Part shown: piece after piece, positions 27,670 to 36,939 of the stretch
Numbering within the stretch: the first letter of the stretch is position 1
How the letters are laid out: each line of letters opens with the position of its first letter
NCBI RefSeq assembly: GCF_004104075.1
Contig: NZ_QOVK01000024.1
Span: forward strand, 1 to 54,730
Source: Leeuwenhoekiella polynyae
GTDB lineage: Bacteria > Bacteroidota > Bacteroidia > Flavobacteriales > Flavobacteriaceae
Length of the DNA stretch: 54,730 nucleotides
Direction of reading: 5' to 3'
The notes under the pieces: generated by a model
The model's input: only the letters and a program-made list of their open reading frames with translations
Databases searched by the model: none
What the model was told of the DNA's origin: nothing
Made by a program: the position numbers and the translations under genes

Positions 27670-28233
27670 ATGACAGCAAATAAACCCCAAAAAGGCAATT
27701 TACTTATAGCTGAGCCAGCTATAATTGGCGATGTTTCCTTTAATCGGTCTGTGGTCTTGCTGGCAAATCATTCTGATGAAGGCTCTGTAGGTTTTATACT
27801 CAATAAACCACTTACATTTACACTCAATGAACTGATTCCTGAGATTGATTGTGATGAAATGCAAATTTATAACGGCGGTCCTGTAGAACAGGATAATCTC
27901 TACTTCTTACATAAAGTACCAGATTTAATACCTGATAGTATTGAAATTTCAAACGGAATTTACTGGGGAGGAGATTTTGATACGGTTATAGAGCGTATTA
28001 CAGCAAATGAAATTTCACCCGATGAGATTCGATTTTTTCTGGGATACTCTGGTTGGGATAGTGCTCAATTAGATGGGGAGCTTGGGGCGAATGCCTGGAT
28101 CGTAACAGAAAACAATTACGAAAAAGATATCATCAACAAATGCTTTCCTGACTTTTGGAAAGAAAAAATGATTGAACTAGGGGGGCAATACCTGCTCTGG
28201 TCTAATGCTCCGGAAAACCCAAGCAATAATTAA
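27670..28233 (+). CDS. YqgE/AlgH family protein
   Basis: 187 residues with clear family motifs: KGNLLIAEPAIIGDVSFNRS, VVLLANHSDEGSVGFILNKP, YNGGPVEQDNLYFLH, and FFLGYSGWDSAQLDGEL. The fold is known but the molecular function is not. It may be a redox- or stress-related factor. A near-consensus -7 box (TAGTTTAG, 27647-27654) lies upstream with a TTG about 20 bases before it. It ends 12 bases from the convergent aminotransferase gene, with no clear terminator between. Confidence 0.93.
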   Translation: MTANKPQKGNLLIAEPAIIGDVSFNRSVVLLANHSDEGSVGFILNKPLTFTLNELIPEIDCDEMQIYNGGPVEQDNLYFLHKVPDLIPDSIEISNGIYWGGDFDTVIERITANEISPDEIRFFLGYSGWDSAQLDGELGANAWIVTENNYEKDIINKCFPDFWKEKMIELGGQYLLWSNAPENPSNN

Positions 28234-28245
28234 AATTTAATTTAA

Positions 28246-29088
28246 TCATTTTGCTAGTCTAGCCTGTGCATTTAATTTACCTAATAATTCTTTAGCTACT
28301 TTATTAGCATAGGTTTTCTTTCGATATTTAGTTATTGGTTGAATTCCCATTATAGCATTAGTAACAAATAACTCATCTGCTTTTTGTAACTCAAATGGAG
28401 AAATACTTGTTTCTTCAATAGTATAATTCTCAAGCTTTTTAAGCATTTCTATAAGTTGCTTTCTCATGATACCTCTTAAACAACCATCTTCTAAAGGTGG
28501 AGTTTTGATCACAGAACCTTTTACCAGAAACAGGTTTCCATTTAAAGCTTCAACAACAGCTTTATTAGTATTCAGAAGTAAGCAATTTGCATAACCATTC
28601 TCTTTAGCATAAATGCTTCCAGTCACATGAATGATCTTATTAGATGTCTTTAAAGTAGAAATCAAATCTGCATTTACATAATGATCTTTGTAAAGTTCTA
28701 CTTCGTAGCTTTCTTCATTCAGTAAAAAAAAAGGATTCTTAAGCTCATTAGCAAACGCATAAAAGCCTACGCCATTATCTTCTGGTAAATATTTCCCGCC
28801 TTCATTACGCGTAACAGTAAGTCTAACGCTTGCTGATTTAGTTTTCAAACCTTCAGCCTCAATTACTTTAAGTAGTTCTTCTTCAAGATTTTCTAACTTG
28901 AAGTGCATAGGGATTTCCATACGAAGTATTCGCATAGAAGCCATAAGTCTGAAATAATGATCTTCCCAAAAAGTTAATTTACCGCTAGTATAACGTATGG
29001 TTTCAAACACAGCATCTCCATAAAGCATTCCGCGGTTATAGGCAGTAAACTGTGGGTTTTCGGTAAGAGTTCCGTTAAAATTGATCAT
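28246..29088 (-). CDS. Class IV PLP-dependent aminotransferase / lyase
   Basis: 280 residues from the ATG whose complement ends at 29088 (MINFNGTLTENPQFTAYNRG). The frame extends to a TTG at 29109, but that part lies inside a terminator hairpin. Fold-type IV features: RGMLYGDAVFETIRY, Lys in LKTSNKIIHVTGSIYAK (the Schiff-base region), and EALNGNLFLVKGSVIKTPPLEDGCLRGIMR. Candidates are branched-chain aminotransferase, D-amino acid aminotransferase or aminodeoxychorismate lyase; its size and PLEDGCLRG segment favour the PabC-like type, though not firmly. Confidence 0.85.
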   Translation of the reverse strand: MINFNGTLTENPQFTAYNRGMLYGDAVFETIRYTSGKLTFWEDHYFRLMASMRILRMEIPMHFKLENLEEELLKVIEAEGLKTKSASVRLTVTRNEGGKYLPEDNGVGFYAFANELKNPFFLLNEESYEVELYKDHYVNADLISTLKTSNKIIHVTGSIYAKENGYANCLLLNTNKAVVEALNGNLFLVKGSVIKTPPLEDGCLRGIMRKQLIEMLKKLENYTIEETSISPFELQKADELFVTNAIMGIQPITKYRKKTYANKVAKELLGKLNAQARLAK

Positions 29089-29115
29089 AAAAAAAGTCCC
29101 TTTTTTCAAAGGGAC
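29089..29115 (-). terminator. Intrinsic terminator abutting a start codon
   Basis: On the minus strand GTCCCTTT-GAAA-AAAGGGAC forms an 8-bp stem with a GNRA-type loop, followed by seven T (29095-29089). The very next bases are the ATG of the aminotransferase gene. It ends the START-like gene transcript and also forms the leader of the next gene. Confidence 0.82.
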
Positions 29116-29140
29116 AAATATAAGATTTAACTACAGGTTT

Positions 29141-29533
29141 CTAGTTAGAACCTATGATATGTTTTAATTCTGAAATTTGATTCTCCCAAAACATCTTTCC
29201 TTCATCTACTTCATCTTCTTCAGCAAAATCAGTTACAATAAGAGAAACATCTTTTGTGATCTCATCTACAACAATACGCAGCTCAAAATAATATAGGTTT
29301 TCGTCCTCTACATCATCCATCCATCTAAACTTGATACGCTCATCACTCTTCTTACCTAGCAATTTTGCTTTCTCTTCACTCCCATTCCAAATAAACGTAT
29401 AATACTCTCCGCGAGAGTTTACATTATCTGCAAACCACTCAGACATACCTGAAGGCGAAGACATATATTGATACAAAAGTGACGGGGAGGCCTGTATAGG
29501 AAACTCGATTTCAAATTTTATTTTTTCTTCCAT
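29141..29533 (-). CDS. START-like / SRPBCC domain protein
   Basis: 130 residues from the ATG whose complement ends at 29533 (MEEKIKFEIEFPIQASPSLL). A TTG nine codons upstream is less likely. The pattern matches flavobacterial START-like proteins: YQYMSSPSGMSEWFADNVN, FIWNGSEEKAKLLGKK, and a C-terminal helix FWENQISELKHIIGSN. The strongly acidic centre (DFAEEDEVDEGK) is typical. It should bind a hydrophobic ligand or chaperone partner in the cytoplasm; the role is unknown. It is followed by the terminator at 29089-29115. Confidence 0.87.
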   Translation of the reverse strand: MEEKIKFEIEFPIQASPSLLYQYMSSPSGMSEWFADNVNSRGEYYTFIWNGSEEKAKLLGKKSDERIKFRWMDDVEDENLYYFELRIVVDEITKDVSLIVTDFAEEDEVDEGKMFWENQISELKHIIGSN

Positions 29534-29623
29534 GGAATCTTTATTCGGTTGGGTCGCCAATATAAATATTAATTACAGAGTAAAAAAGATTAGCAGTAAT
29601 TTTTTATTTTATATTTAAGATGC

Positions 29624-29653
29624 TTGCCAACTTAATAAATGTTATTATATTTG
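29624..29653 (+). promoter_or_regulatory. Promoter of the tRNA-Met gene
   Basis: TTG at 29624-29626, exactly 19 bases, then TATATTTG at 29646-29653. The tRNA begins about 60 bases further on. Confidence 0.68.
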
Positions 29654-29714
29654 CACCCGCTTAGGGAAACCCCTTGGCAAAGTCTATAAAGACATCAATA
29701 GAATTACTAAAGAT

Positions 29715-29788
29715 GGCGAGGTAGCTCAGTTGGTTAGAGCGTCGGATTCATAACCCGGAGGTCGGGGGATCGTGCCCCCCTCTCGCTA
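29715..29788 (+). tRNA. tRNA-Met (anticodon CAU)
   Basis: A 74-base cloverleaf: acceptor GGCGAGG with TCTCGCT (G-U at both ends), D stem GCTC/GAGC, anticodon loop TTCATAA (anticodon CAT at 29749-29751), and T stem GGGGG/CCCCC. The discriminator is A and no CCA is encoded. G1-U72 pairing excludes the usual bacterial initiator, so it is the elongator Met tRNA; tRNA-Ile with lysidine is a less likely alternative. The T loop reads ATCGTGC, with A54 and U58 instead of the near-universal U54 and A58. Confidence 0.93.
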
Positions 29789-30062
29789 CTTAATAATCAG
29801 GCAGTTACATTAATTTGTAGCTGCTTTTTTTTTATGCTGATCAGCATAGGTAAAACTTTAAAATAACCTTATTCTACCCTATTTGAATCAGTTCAAATCA
29901 AATTTAATTTCCCTCAATTTTTCTTCTAAAATAGTTCTCTTACTTTTCTATGCAAGCTAAAAAATCTTGTATTCTAATTCCAATCATTCTACTTTTTATC
30001 AGTTTCTAGATTTAGAAATTGCTTTTTAGCTCTATAAAGAGAATGTATTGTTTAGTTTAATG

Positions 30063-30105
30063 CTTCGCAGGATTGCCTTTGTCGACAGACAGGCTTGCCT
30101 CGAAG
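30063..30105. repeat. REP-like imperfect palindrome
   Basis: CTTCG (30063-30067) pairs with CGAAG (30101-30105), AGG (30069-30071) with CCT (30098-30100), and GCC (30075-30077) with GGC (30092-30094), around a loop containing the palindrome TGTCGACA. It is noticeably richer in G+C than its surroundings. It could be a single REP-type element; copies elsewhere in the genome would confirm this. Confidence 0.45.
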
Positions 30106-30111
30106 TAGTAT

Positions 30112-30243
30112 ATGCGTCCAGAAAAAGTCCTCCCTGTCGAAGAAGCTTGTGATTACACAGAAATATCCCACAGCTACCTTTACGAATTAATTTCCATCAA
30201 GTTTTTAAAAATTAGTATTCATTCAGGTGCTATTTTTTTATAG
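30112..30243 (+). pseudogene. Excisionase-like HTH fragment
   Basis: A 43-codon frame (MRPEKVLPVEEACDYTEISH, then SYLYELISIKFLKISIHSGA and IFL). It resembles the HTH_17/excisionase pattern EAxxYLGISKSYLYKLTS...IPHYKPGGKLIFF over its whole length, but it ends before the last helix and has lost the usual basic and proline residues. I read it as a decayed remnant of a mobile-element regulator next to the tRNA gene. The match is by eye only. Confidence 0.45.
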
Positions 30244-30524
30244 ATATTTTATACTGTTTACCTTGGGCTAGACTCATAGGTTAACGTACAAAAGACTTCC
30301 ATTACAAAAATCTAACTGCTCATCAATAATGTTAATTTAACCTTTCACTACTATTACTATCGTTATAGTAGTTTTCTTTAATTTAAATTAACATAGCTGT
30401 GTAAAATTCTTCACTTTCTTCAACTTCCGTTAAGAATTTCTTAAACCCTTAAAATTTACATATAGTCACTTTTTAACCACATTTGTGATTGATTGTTTAC
30501 TAATATTAATAATTAATCCAAACA

Positions 30525-33500
30525 ATGAAAAAACTAATTTATGTAATACACCTTACACTATTCCTCCTAAGCTCTATGTTGTTTGCTCAAGATAGAACAC
30601 TTCAGGGTACTGTAACAGACACTAACGGTATGCCCCTACCGGGCGCCAGTATTGTGGTAAAAAATACTACCATAGGAGTAGTGACAGATTTTGATGGAAA
30701 TTTTACAATCAACATTCCTGAAAACGAGAATGTGATTGAGGCAACTTTTATGGGGTTTAAATCGCAGGAGTTAAATGTTACCGGTAAGACTACCCTAACA
30801 ATAGTTCTTGAAGAAGATGCTCAAGGTCTTGATGAAGTTGTAGTAACCGCTCTTGGAATTAAAAGAGAAACCAAAAAACTGTCTTACGCTGTACAAAAAG
30901 TTGATGGTAATGAACTTGCTGAAGCCAAAGAAACTAACGTTATCAACTCACTTTCGGGTAAAATGGCCGGAGTACGGGTTACTGGCGGTAACAGTGGTGT
31001 AGGTTCTAGTTCACAGATCATCATTCGTGGTGAAAATTCATTAAACCCCAGCCCTAATGCAAATTCACCGCTCTTTGTAGTTGACGGAATCCCTATCAAC
31101 AACAACATCAACAATGCAGGTGGAGATGGTAATATGGGGGTTGATTTTGGTAACGGAGCAATGGATATCAACCCTGATGACGTTGCAGAAATGACCGTGC
31201 TTAAAGGTCCTAATGCAACTGCTCTGTATGGTTCTCGAGGTGCAAATGGTGTAGTGCTGATCACAACCAAATCAGGTAAAGGCACTAAAGGTATAGGTGT
31301 TTCTATCAATCACAATACTACTTTTGAAACCCTCTTAACCTTACCAAAATATCAAAATGAATACGGACAAGGATCTAACGGTCAGTTTGCATTTAACGAT
31401 GGAGGTCAAAATCGTTCTGTAACTGGCGGGATTAATGATCATGTTGATGAAAGCTGGGGGCCTGCACTTAACGGGCAATTGATACCACAACACGACAGCC
31501 CTACCACTAGTGGGTTTAGAGCCGGTGATGTAAATCTTCGTCCGCGTAACGCAGACGGAACATTTGCTGATGACATTATCGCTACCCCATTTATTGCACA
31601 TCCTGATAATATTAGAGATTTCTTTGAAACCGGATTTACAATGAGTAATAACGTTGCTCTAACGGGAGCCAATAAAGATGGAAACTTTAGAGTATCATTT
31701 ACAGATTTAAGCAGTGAAAGCATTGTCCCCAACTCTAATTTCAAAAGACGTACCTATGCGATTAACGGGGCTTACAATTTAACAGACTGGTTAAAGGTGA
31801 GCGCTTCGATGAATTATATAAATTCTAACTCAGATAACCGTCCCAATAACTCTTACGGTACCGAAAACGTGATGTACTTATGGATTTGGTTTGGCCGTCA
31901 TATTGATATGAATGGGCTAAGAGATTACTGGCAACCGGGACTTGAAAACTCTCAGCAGTTTAACTACAACTACAATTATCATGACAACCCGTTCTTTACA
32001 GTATATGAAAATACAAACTCCTTTAACCGAGATCGTGTCATTACCAATATGCGTGCAGATCTTCAACTAGCAGATGGGTTAGACTTGATGTTCCGTACAG
32101 GTTTAGATTATTCTAATGAGCTCGATATGCGTAAAAGAGCTTACTCTACACAGCGCTTTCCTAAAGGGCAATATCGGGAAGATTACACCTATGCTCAGGA
32201 GCAGAACACCGACTTCTTATTGTCTTATACTAAAACGCTTACTGAATATTTTGATTTAGGAGTTTCAGTGGGTGCCAATCACAGGGTGGCTAAAAATCGC
32301 TATCAGCGTATGAGTGCAAACTCGCTTTCAATTCCTGCCATCTATAATTTTGGTAATGCTGCAGAACCGCTTACAACGAGCGATTATGACAGTGAGTTCA
32401 GAGTTAATAGTGCGTACGCCTTTGGTAATATCGCTTACAAGAATTATTTATTTTTAGACTTAACCGCTCGTAATGACTGGTCCTCAACGCTTCCGGAAGA
32501 TAACAACAGCTACTTCTATCCTTCGGCAGGTATTAGTGCTATTCTTTCTGATATGTTTGAAATGCCGGAAGCCATCAGTTTTGCTAAACTAAGAGCAGGG
32601 TATGCTGTGGTAGGTAATGATACCAACCCCTACAATCTGGCAGCAACTTATGGTTTTGGAGATACCTTTAATGGATTCTCAAGAGTGTATTCTCCATCAG
32701 AATTGAAAAATTCTGATTTGAAACCTGAAAAAACCAACTCGATAGAATTAGGTGCAGATGTTCGCTTCTTCGGTAATCGTCTGGGACTTGATATTGCGGT
32801 ATATCAATCTACTACCAAAAATCAGATCATATCACTCCCGGTTTCTAATACCTCAGGATTCAGTTCTCGTGTAATTAATGCTGGTGAGGTACAAAACCGA
32901 GGGCTTGAAATCACTTTGAATGCCACTCCTCTACGCACAGATGATTTCCGCTGGAATTCTTCCGTTAATTTTACGATGAACCGCGGGAAGGTTGTAGACC
33001 TTACAGAAGGCTTAGATTTTTATACAATTAAAAACAATTACCTCACCGTGGGTGCTGCTATTGGGGAGCGCATTGGAGATCTGTATGGAACCGGCTTTCA
33101 GAAAGTAAACGATCCTGACAGCGAGTATAACGGGCAGTGGATTATAAACCCTGATTCTGGACTACCTATCGTTGACAACGAATTGAGAAAACTGGGTAAT
33201 TACAGTCCGGATTTTATGGTTGGTTTTCAAAACAGCTTTCAATATAAAAACTTCAACTTCAGCTTTTTGTTTGATTGGAGACAAGGTGGTGAGTTTCATT
33301 CCCGAACCGTTGCCATTGGTGGTACAACCGGTATGTTAGATTTTACTGTTCCCGGTCGCGAAACGGGTATTGTTGCAGCAGGTGTCATTGCAAATGCTGA
33401 TGGGTCCTATACCCAAAATACTCAGAATGTTTCAGCTTCTAATTACTACTCGCACGTATACAACAGAAGTAATGAAGAGAGTTCCATGTTTGACGCTACT

Positions 33501-33740
33501 TACGTAAAATTACGCGAAGTTAAACTGGGGTATAATCTACCTAAAAAATGGTTCGACACGGTTCCCTTCTCTTCAGCTACCATCTCACTAGTAGGAAGAA
33601 ATCTGGCGCTATGGACTGAAAACGACCACGTAGATCCAGAATCTATTTCATTTTCCGGAGGCTCTATTGTTCCTGGTGTAGAAGATATGGCGCTGCCCAG
33701 CACCCGTAGTTTTGGTCTAAACGTTAATCTAGAATTTTAA
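30525..33740 (+). CDS. SusC/RagA family TonB-linked outer-membrane transporter
   Basis: 1071 residues. A signal peptide (to about residue 21, LLSSMLFAQ) is followed by a carboxypeptidase-regulatory-like domain (LQGTVTDTNGMPLPGASIVV, about 26-95), a TonB box region (LDEVVVTALGIKRET), a plug domain (VDGIPINNN, DMAEMTVLKGPNATALYGSR-like) and a 22-strand barrel. It ends in the aromatic barrel terminus LNVNLEF. With SusD it imports large ligands across the outer membrane using TonB energy. Here the downstream genes point to a phosphonate-bearing ligand rather than a plain glycan. It is the first gene of the locus. Confidence 0.95.
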   Translation: MKKLIYVIHLTLFLLSSMLFAQDRTLQGTVTDTNGMPLPGASIVVKNTTIGVVTDFDGNFTINIPENENVIEATFMGFKSQELNVTGKTTLTIVLEEDAQGLDEVVVTALGIKRETKKLSYAVQKVDGNELAEAKETNVINSLSGKMAGVRVTGGNSGVGSSSQIIIRGENSLNPSPNANSPLFVVDGIPINNNINNAGGDGNMGVDFGNGAMDINPDDVAEMTVLKGPNATALYGSRGANGVVLITTKSGKGTKGIGVSINHNTTFETLLTLPKYQNEYGQGSNGQFAFNDGGQNRSVTGGINDHVDESWGPALNGQLIPQHDSPTTSGFRAGDVNLRPRNADGTFADDIIATPFIAHPDNIRDFFETGFTMSNNVALTGANKDGNFRVSFTDLSSESIVPNSNFKRRTYAINGAYNLTDWLKVSASMNYINSNSDNRPNNSYGTENVMYLWIWFGRHIDMNGLRDYWQPGLENSQQFNYNYNYHDNPFFTVYENTNSFNRDRVITNMRADLQLADGLDLMFRTGLDYSNELDMRKRAYSTQRFPKGQYREDYTYAQEQNTDFLLSYTKTLTEYFDLGVSVGANHRVAKNRYQRMSANSLSIPAIYNFGNAAEPLTTSDYDSEFRVNSAYAFGNIAYKNYLFLDLTARNDWSSTLPEDNNSYFYPSAGISAILSDMFEMPEAISFAKLRAGYAVVGNDTNPYNLAATYGFGDTFNGFSRVYSPSELKNSDLKPEKTNSIELGADVRFFGNRLGLDIAVYQSTTKNQIISLPVSNTSGFSSRVINAGEVQNRGLEITLNATPLRTDDFRWNSSVNFTMNRGKVVDLTEGLDFYTIKNNYLTVGAAIGERIGDLYGTGFQKVNDPDSEYNGQWIINPDSGLPIVDNELRKLGNYSPDFMVGFQNSFQYKNFNFSFLFDWRQGGEFHSRTVAIGGTTGMLDFTVPGRETGIVAAGVIANADGSYTQNTQNVSASNYYSHVYNRSNEESSMFDATYVKLREVKLGYNLPKKWFDTVPFSSATISLVGRNLALWTENDHVDPESISFSGGSIVPGVEDMALPSTRSFGLNVNLEF

Positions 33741-33751
33741 GAAAACACACG

Positions 33752-35194
33752 ATGAAAACAAGTAATATAGTTCAGATTCTTGTACTGGCCTGTCTCTTAG
33801 TTACAGGCTGTACCGATAATTTTGAAGAAATCAACTCCAATCCTAATGCTCCTGAAACGGTAAGCGCAAACCTGCTTACCGCTACAGTAACTTCAGAAAT
33901 TACCCGAACACTCACCGAGGAAGGGTATAGCGATGGAAACTCCATCACGCAATTGATGGCTAAAAATAATTTTCCGGGTTTTGCACAATTTGATTGGAGT
34001 GATCAGGGAATGTGGAACTTTTTCTACGGAATTCTTCCGGAAATAGATGATATTCTTCAGATATCACGAAACGAAGAAACCCAGAATAGCACCTATGAAG
34101 GGATGGCACTTACCTTACGCGCACTTTGCTTTGCAAATCTTACCGATCTGTATGGAAACGTTCCGTATTCTGAAGCTCTAGCGGGAGATACAGAGGGTAT
34201 TTTTACGCCAGTTTATGATTCTCAGGAAATGATTTATAATGGGGTTCTTCAGGATTTAGCAGATGCTGATGCTGCTTTGGCTGCAAATCAAAGTATTAGT
34301 GGTACAACAGGAGATGTTATTTATGATGGGGATCCGGCTCGATGGAGAAAATTAGCGAATGCTCTAAGATTGCGCTATCTCTTACGCATCTCCAAACAAC
34401 GCGATGTCTCTCAGGAAATGCAAGCTATTACAAGCGCAGGAAACTACATCAATTCTAACGCAGATAACGCAACACTCACGTACAGCGGAACGTCTAATAC
34501 AGACTCATGGCCACAAAGTACAGGCCGTATAGGCGGTTTTGATGAAAAGAGTTTATGCGATACTGCTTTAGAATACTTCAACACCTTTAACGATCCGAGA
34601 TTAGATATCTGGTTTGACCGTAATAGTGAAGGCAAATGGGTAGGGATGCCTATTGGATTGAATCAGGATAACGCACGAGCTTTTGATGATGCAAACAGTC
34701 CCAGCCGTCTGGATGTAGATCTATTCTATTATTCCAGAACAGGTGCTCAAGCCTATATTATTAAAAATTCTGAGGTACAGTTTATTCTTGCCGAAGCTGC
34801 AGAGCGTGGTATCATTTCAGGTGATGCTGAAGCTTATTACAATGCAGGAGTACGGGCAAGTTTATCGTATTGGGGTGTTGACGATACAACTATAACAGCA
34901 TATCTGGCTCAGCCGGCTGTTTCCTATAACGGATCTTTAGAGCTTTTATTAACCCAAAAAACCATCGCTCTTTGGAATGTAGATTATCAGGGATGGATGA
35001 ATTATAGAAGAACCGGACTTCCAGCTTTACAACCGGGACCAGATACGCTTAACGGAGCACTCTATCCTGTACGCTTCTTGTACCCTTCATCTGAACAAAC
35101 TCTGAATACTACTAACTATCAGAATGCAGTGAGCGCGATGGGTGGAGATAACATCAACGTCAAAGGATGGTGGGAAACCGGAACCCGTTATTAA
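33752..35194 (+). CDS. SusD/RagB family outer-membrane lipoprotein (SusD-like_2 type)
   Basis: 480 residues. The lipoprotein signal ends in LLVTGC (Cys20), and the mature part begins TDNFEEINSNPNAPETV, typical of the SusD-like_2 branch. Helical TPR-like segments follow (ALTLRALCFANLTDLYGNVPYSEAL, then RWRKLANALRLRYLLRISK), and the C-terminus has the usual GWMNYRRTGLPALQPG and YPVRFLYPSSEQ. It is the ligand-capturing lid of the SusC barrel. It begins 11 bases after susC and belongs to the same transcript. SusD-like_2 proteins are not restricted to glycans. Confidence 0.94.
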   Translation: MKTSNIVQILVLACLLVTGCTDNFEEINSNPNAPETVSANLLTATVTSEITRTLTEEGYSDGNSITQLMAKNNFPGFAQFDWSDQGMWNFFYGILPEIDDILQISRNEETQNSTYEGMALTLRALCFANLTDLYGNVPYSEALAGDTEGIFTPVYDSQEMIYNGVLQDLADADAALAANQSISGTTGDVIYDGDPARWRKLANALRLRYLLRISKQRDVSQEMQAITSAGNYINSNADNATLTYSGTSNTDSWPQSTGRIGGFDEKSLCDTALEYFNTFNDPRLDIWFDRNSEGKWVGMPIGLNQDNARAFDDANSPSRLDVDLFYYSRTGAQAYIIKNSEVQFILAEAAERGIISGDAEAYYNAGVRASLSYWGVDDTTITAYLAQPAVSYNGSLELLLTQKTIALWNVDYQGWMNYRRTGLPALQPGPDTLNGALYPVRFLYPSSEQTLNTTNYQNAVSAMGGDNINVKGWWETGTRY

Positions 35195-35262
35195 TTATTA
35201 AAATCTTAAATCAAGTTGGGTTGCTCATAAATCTGGGCAACCTCAACTTGTTTATGTGTACT

Positions 35263-36930
35263 ATGAGACAATATTATTTTTATAAAAGCCTTAAACTAAG
35301 TTTGCTGTTAGCAACAGTATTTTTGGTTTCATGTACTCCCAACAAAAAAGCAGATCTGGGAATTAAACATATCATTGTTATAGGAGTCGATGGAATGAGT
35401 CCGGACGGAATTAACAACGCTCAGACCCCGGTTATTGACAGTATGGTAAAATACGGAGCATCTACTTTTGAAGCACGTGCAGTGCTTCCTTCAAGTTCTA
35501 GTTCTAACTGGGCCAGTATGATTATGGGTGCAGATACTGAGCAACATGGCATCACTTCTAACGGGTGGGAAGCTAACAACCACACCTTGCCGGCTGTAGT
35601 TTCAGCGCACGACAGTAGATTCCCTTCTATTTTCACTTTATTTCATGATCAAAAACCAGAAGCTCACGTAGGTACTATTTACGATTGGGATGGTTTTGGC
35701 AGATTGTATAATCCTGAAGATGTTGCTTTTGATATCAACGGAGGCCACGAAGATGGCACCACACAGGATGCGATTACTTACATCAAAGATCATAAACCCA
35801 ACTTTACCTTTATTCATCTGGATCACGTTGACCATGCAGGGCATAGCGAAGGACACGGGACTGAATCCTATTACCAAGCCGTTGAAAAAGCAGACCATTT
35901 AATAGGATCTATTATAGCATCCACGAAAGAAGCTGGAATTTTTGATCAAACGGTATTCATCATATCAGCTGACCACGGTGGCTTAGGCAAAGGACACGGT
36001 GGTGAATCCCTGAATGAAGTCAACATTCCATTCATACTATATGGAGCCGGAGTAAAAAACGGATATACGATTGAAGAAACCGTATATCAGTACGATAATG
36101 CAGCCACTGTTGCCTTTGTCGCCGGTTTAGAAACTCCACAAGCATGGATAGGGAGACCTGTTAAAAGTGCTTTTGTAGGATATGAAAAACCGGTATTGCG
36201 CTATAAAAAACAGAAGCAACTCCTCGCTCCTGTTTTACTTCCTAAAAATGGACCGTATGCTCCTTCCGGTGGATTATTCACAACGTCTAATATTGAAGTT
36301 AAACTAAAAAACCTCAACACAACAGGAAGTATTTATTATACCCTGGATGGTTCTGATCCTTCTGAAAAAAATGGATTAGAATATACCGCTCCGTTTACAG
36401 TAGACCGTACCACACTGGTACGTGCCATAGTTACTAAAGCAGGGAAAGCTTCTAGCACAATTTCCGCAGGTAGTTATCGATTGATTTCCACCCAAAAGAA
36501 ACCCGGTGTTTTATTCCGTATTTATCCCTTAGAAAATCTGACTTCCTTACCGGACTTTAGAAACCTCAAAGCATCACAAACCGGAAATAGTATGGAGTTT
36601 GAAAGCGGCATCCTTGACAGTCTGGACTCCGCAGCAAGTACCGCTATAGTTTTCAATTCTGTATTAAAAATAGATACAAGCGGCAGCTATACTTTTTATA
36701 CCAACAGTGATGATGGCAGCAAACTTTATATTGATGAAAAACTAGTAGTTGACAATGATGGGGATCATGGCGTACAGGAGCGCAGCGGCACTATAAATCT
36801 AAAAACAGGTGCACATCCTATTAAAATTGAATATTTTAACGGTGGCGGGGGTTACTATCTGGATGCGCAATACAAAGGACCGGGTATTGGCAAACAAATT
36901 ATTCCGGCAGGTAAATTGAATCTGAACTAG
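35263..36930 (+). CDS. Exported phosphodiesterase with CHB_HEX-like and PA14-like modules
   Basis: About 555 residues from the ATG at 35263; ATG at 35254 is an alternative. A lipoprotein signal ends in TVFLVSC. The alkaline-phosphatase/nucleotide-pyrophosphatase domain shows IIVIGVDGMSPDGI (metal Asp), a Ser-rich nucleophile region LPSSSSSNWASMIMG, HLDHVDHAGHSEGHG and SADHGGLGKGHGG. A chitobiase C-terminal-like module follows (ASYTLDG-type SIYYTLDGSDPSEKNG), then a PA14-like domain (GSYTFYTNSDDGSKLYIDEK). It should cleave phosphate or phosphonate esters at the cell surface, the last modules binding sugar. The substrate is an inference. Confidence 0.85.
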   Translation: MRQYYFYKSLKLSLLLATVFLVSCTPNKKADLGIKHIIVIGVDGMSPDGINNAQTPVIDSMVKYGASTFEARAVLPSSSSSNWASMIMGADTEQHGITSNGWEANNHTLPAVVSAHDSRFPSIFTLFHDQKPEAHVGTIYDWDGFGRLYNPEDVAFDINGGHEDGTTQDAITYIKDHKPNFTFIHLDHVDHAGHSEGHGTESYYQAVEKADHLIGSIIASTKEAGIFDQTVFIISADHGGLGKGHGGESLNEVNIPFILYGAGVKNGYTIEETVYQYDNAATVAFVAGLETPQAWIGRPVKSAFVGYEKPVLRYKKQKQLLAPVLLPKNGPYAPSGGLFTTSNIEVKLKNLNTTGSIYYTLDGSDPSEKNGLEYTAPFTVDRTTLVRAIVTKAGKASSTISAGSYRLISTQKKPGVLFRIYPLENLTSLPDFRNLKASQTGNSMEFESGILDSLDSAASTAIVFNSVLKIDTSGSYTFYTNSDDGSKLYIDEKLVVDNDGDHGVQERSGTINLKTGAHPIKIEYFNGGGGYYLDAQYKGPGIGKQIIPAGKLNLN

Positions 36931-36939
36931 ACGTGCACT

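Larger units (their letters stand above)
29789..30524. other. Intergenic region between tRNA-Met and susC
   Basis: 736 bases with no full gene. It carries an imperfect palindrome at 30063-30105 and an excisionase-like fragment at 30112-30243. The last 200 bases are A/T rich and must hold the susC promoter; the nearest -7-like box is CACATTTG (30478-30485), which does not fit well. Confidence 0.6.

Noticed and set aside
30884-31309. A 141-codon minus-strand frame inside susC.
   Set aside because: It is an antisense shadow with proline- and serine-rich low-complexity content and no family features.
35167-35262. An N-terminal extension of the phosphodiesterase frame that overlaps the SusD gene end.
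   Set aside because: The extension is not like a signal peptide; the clear lipoprotein signal begins at 35263 (or 35254).
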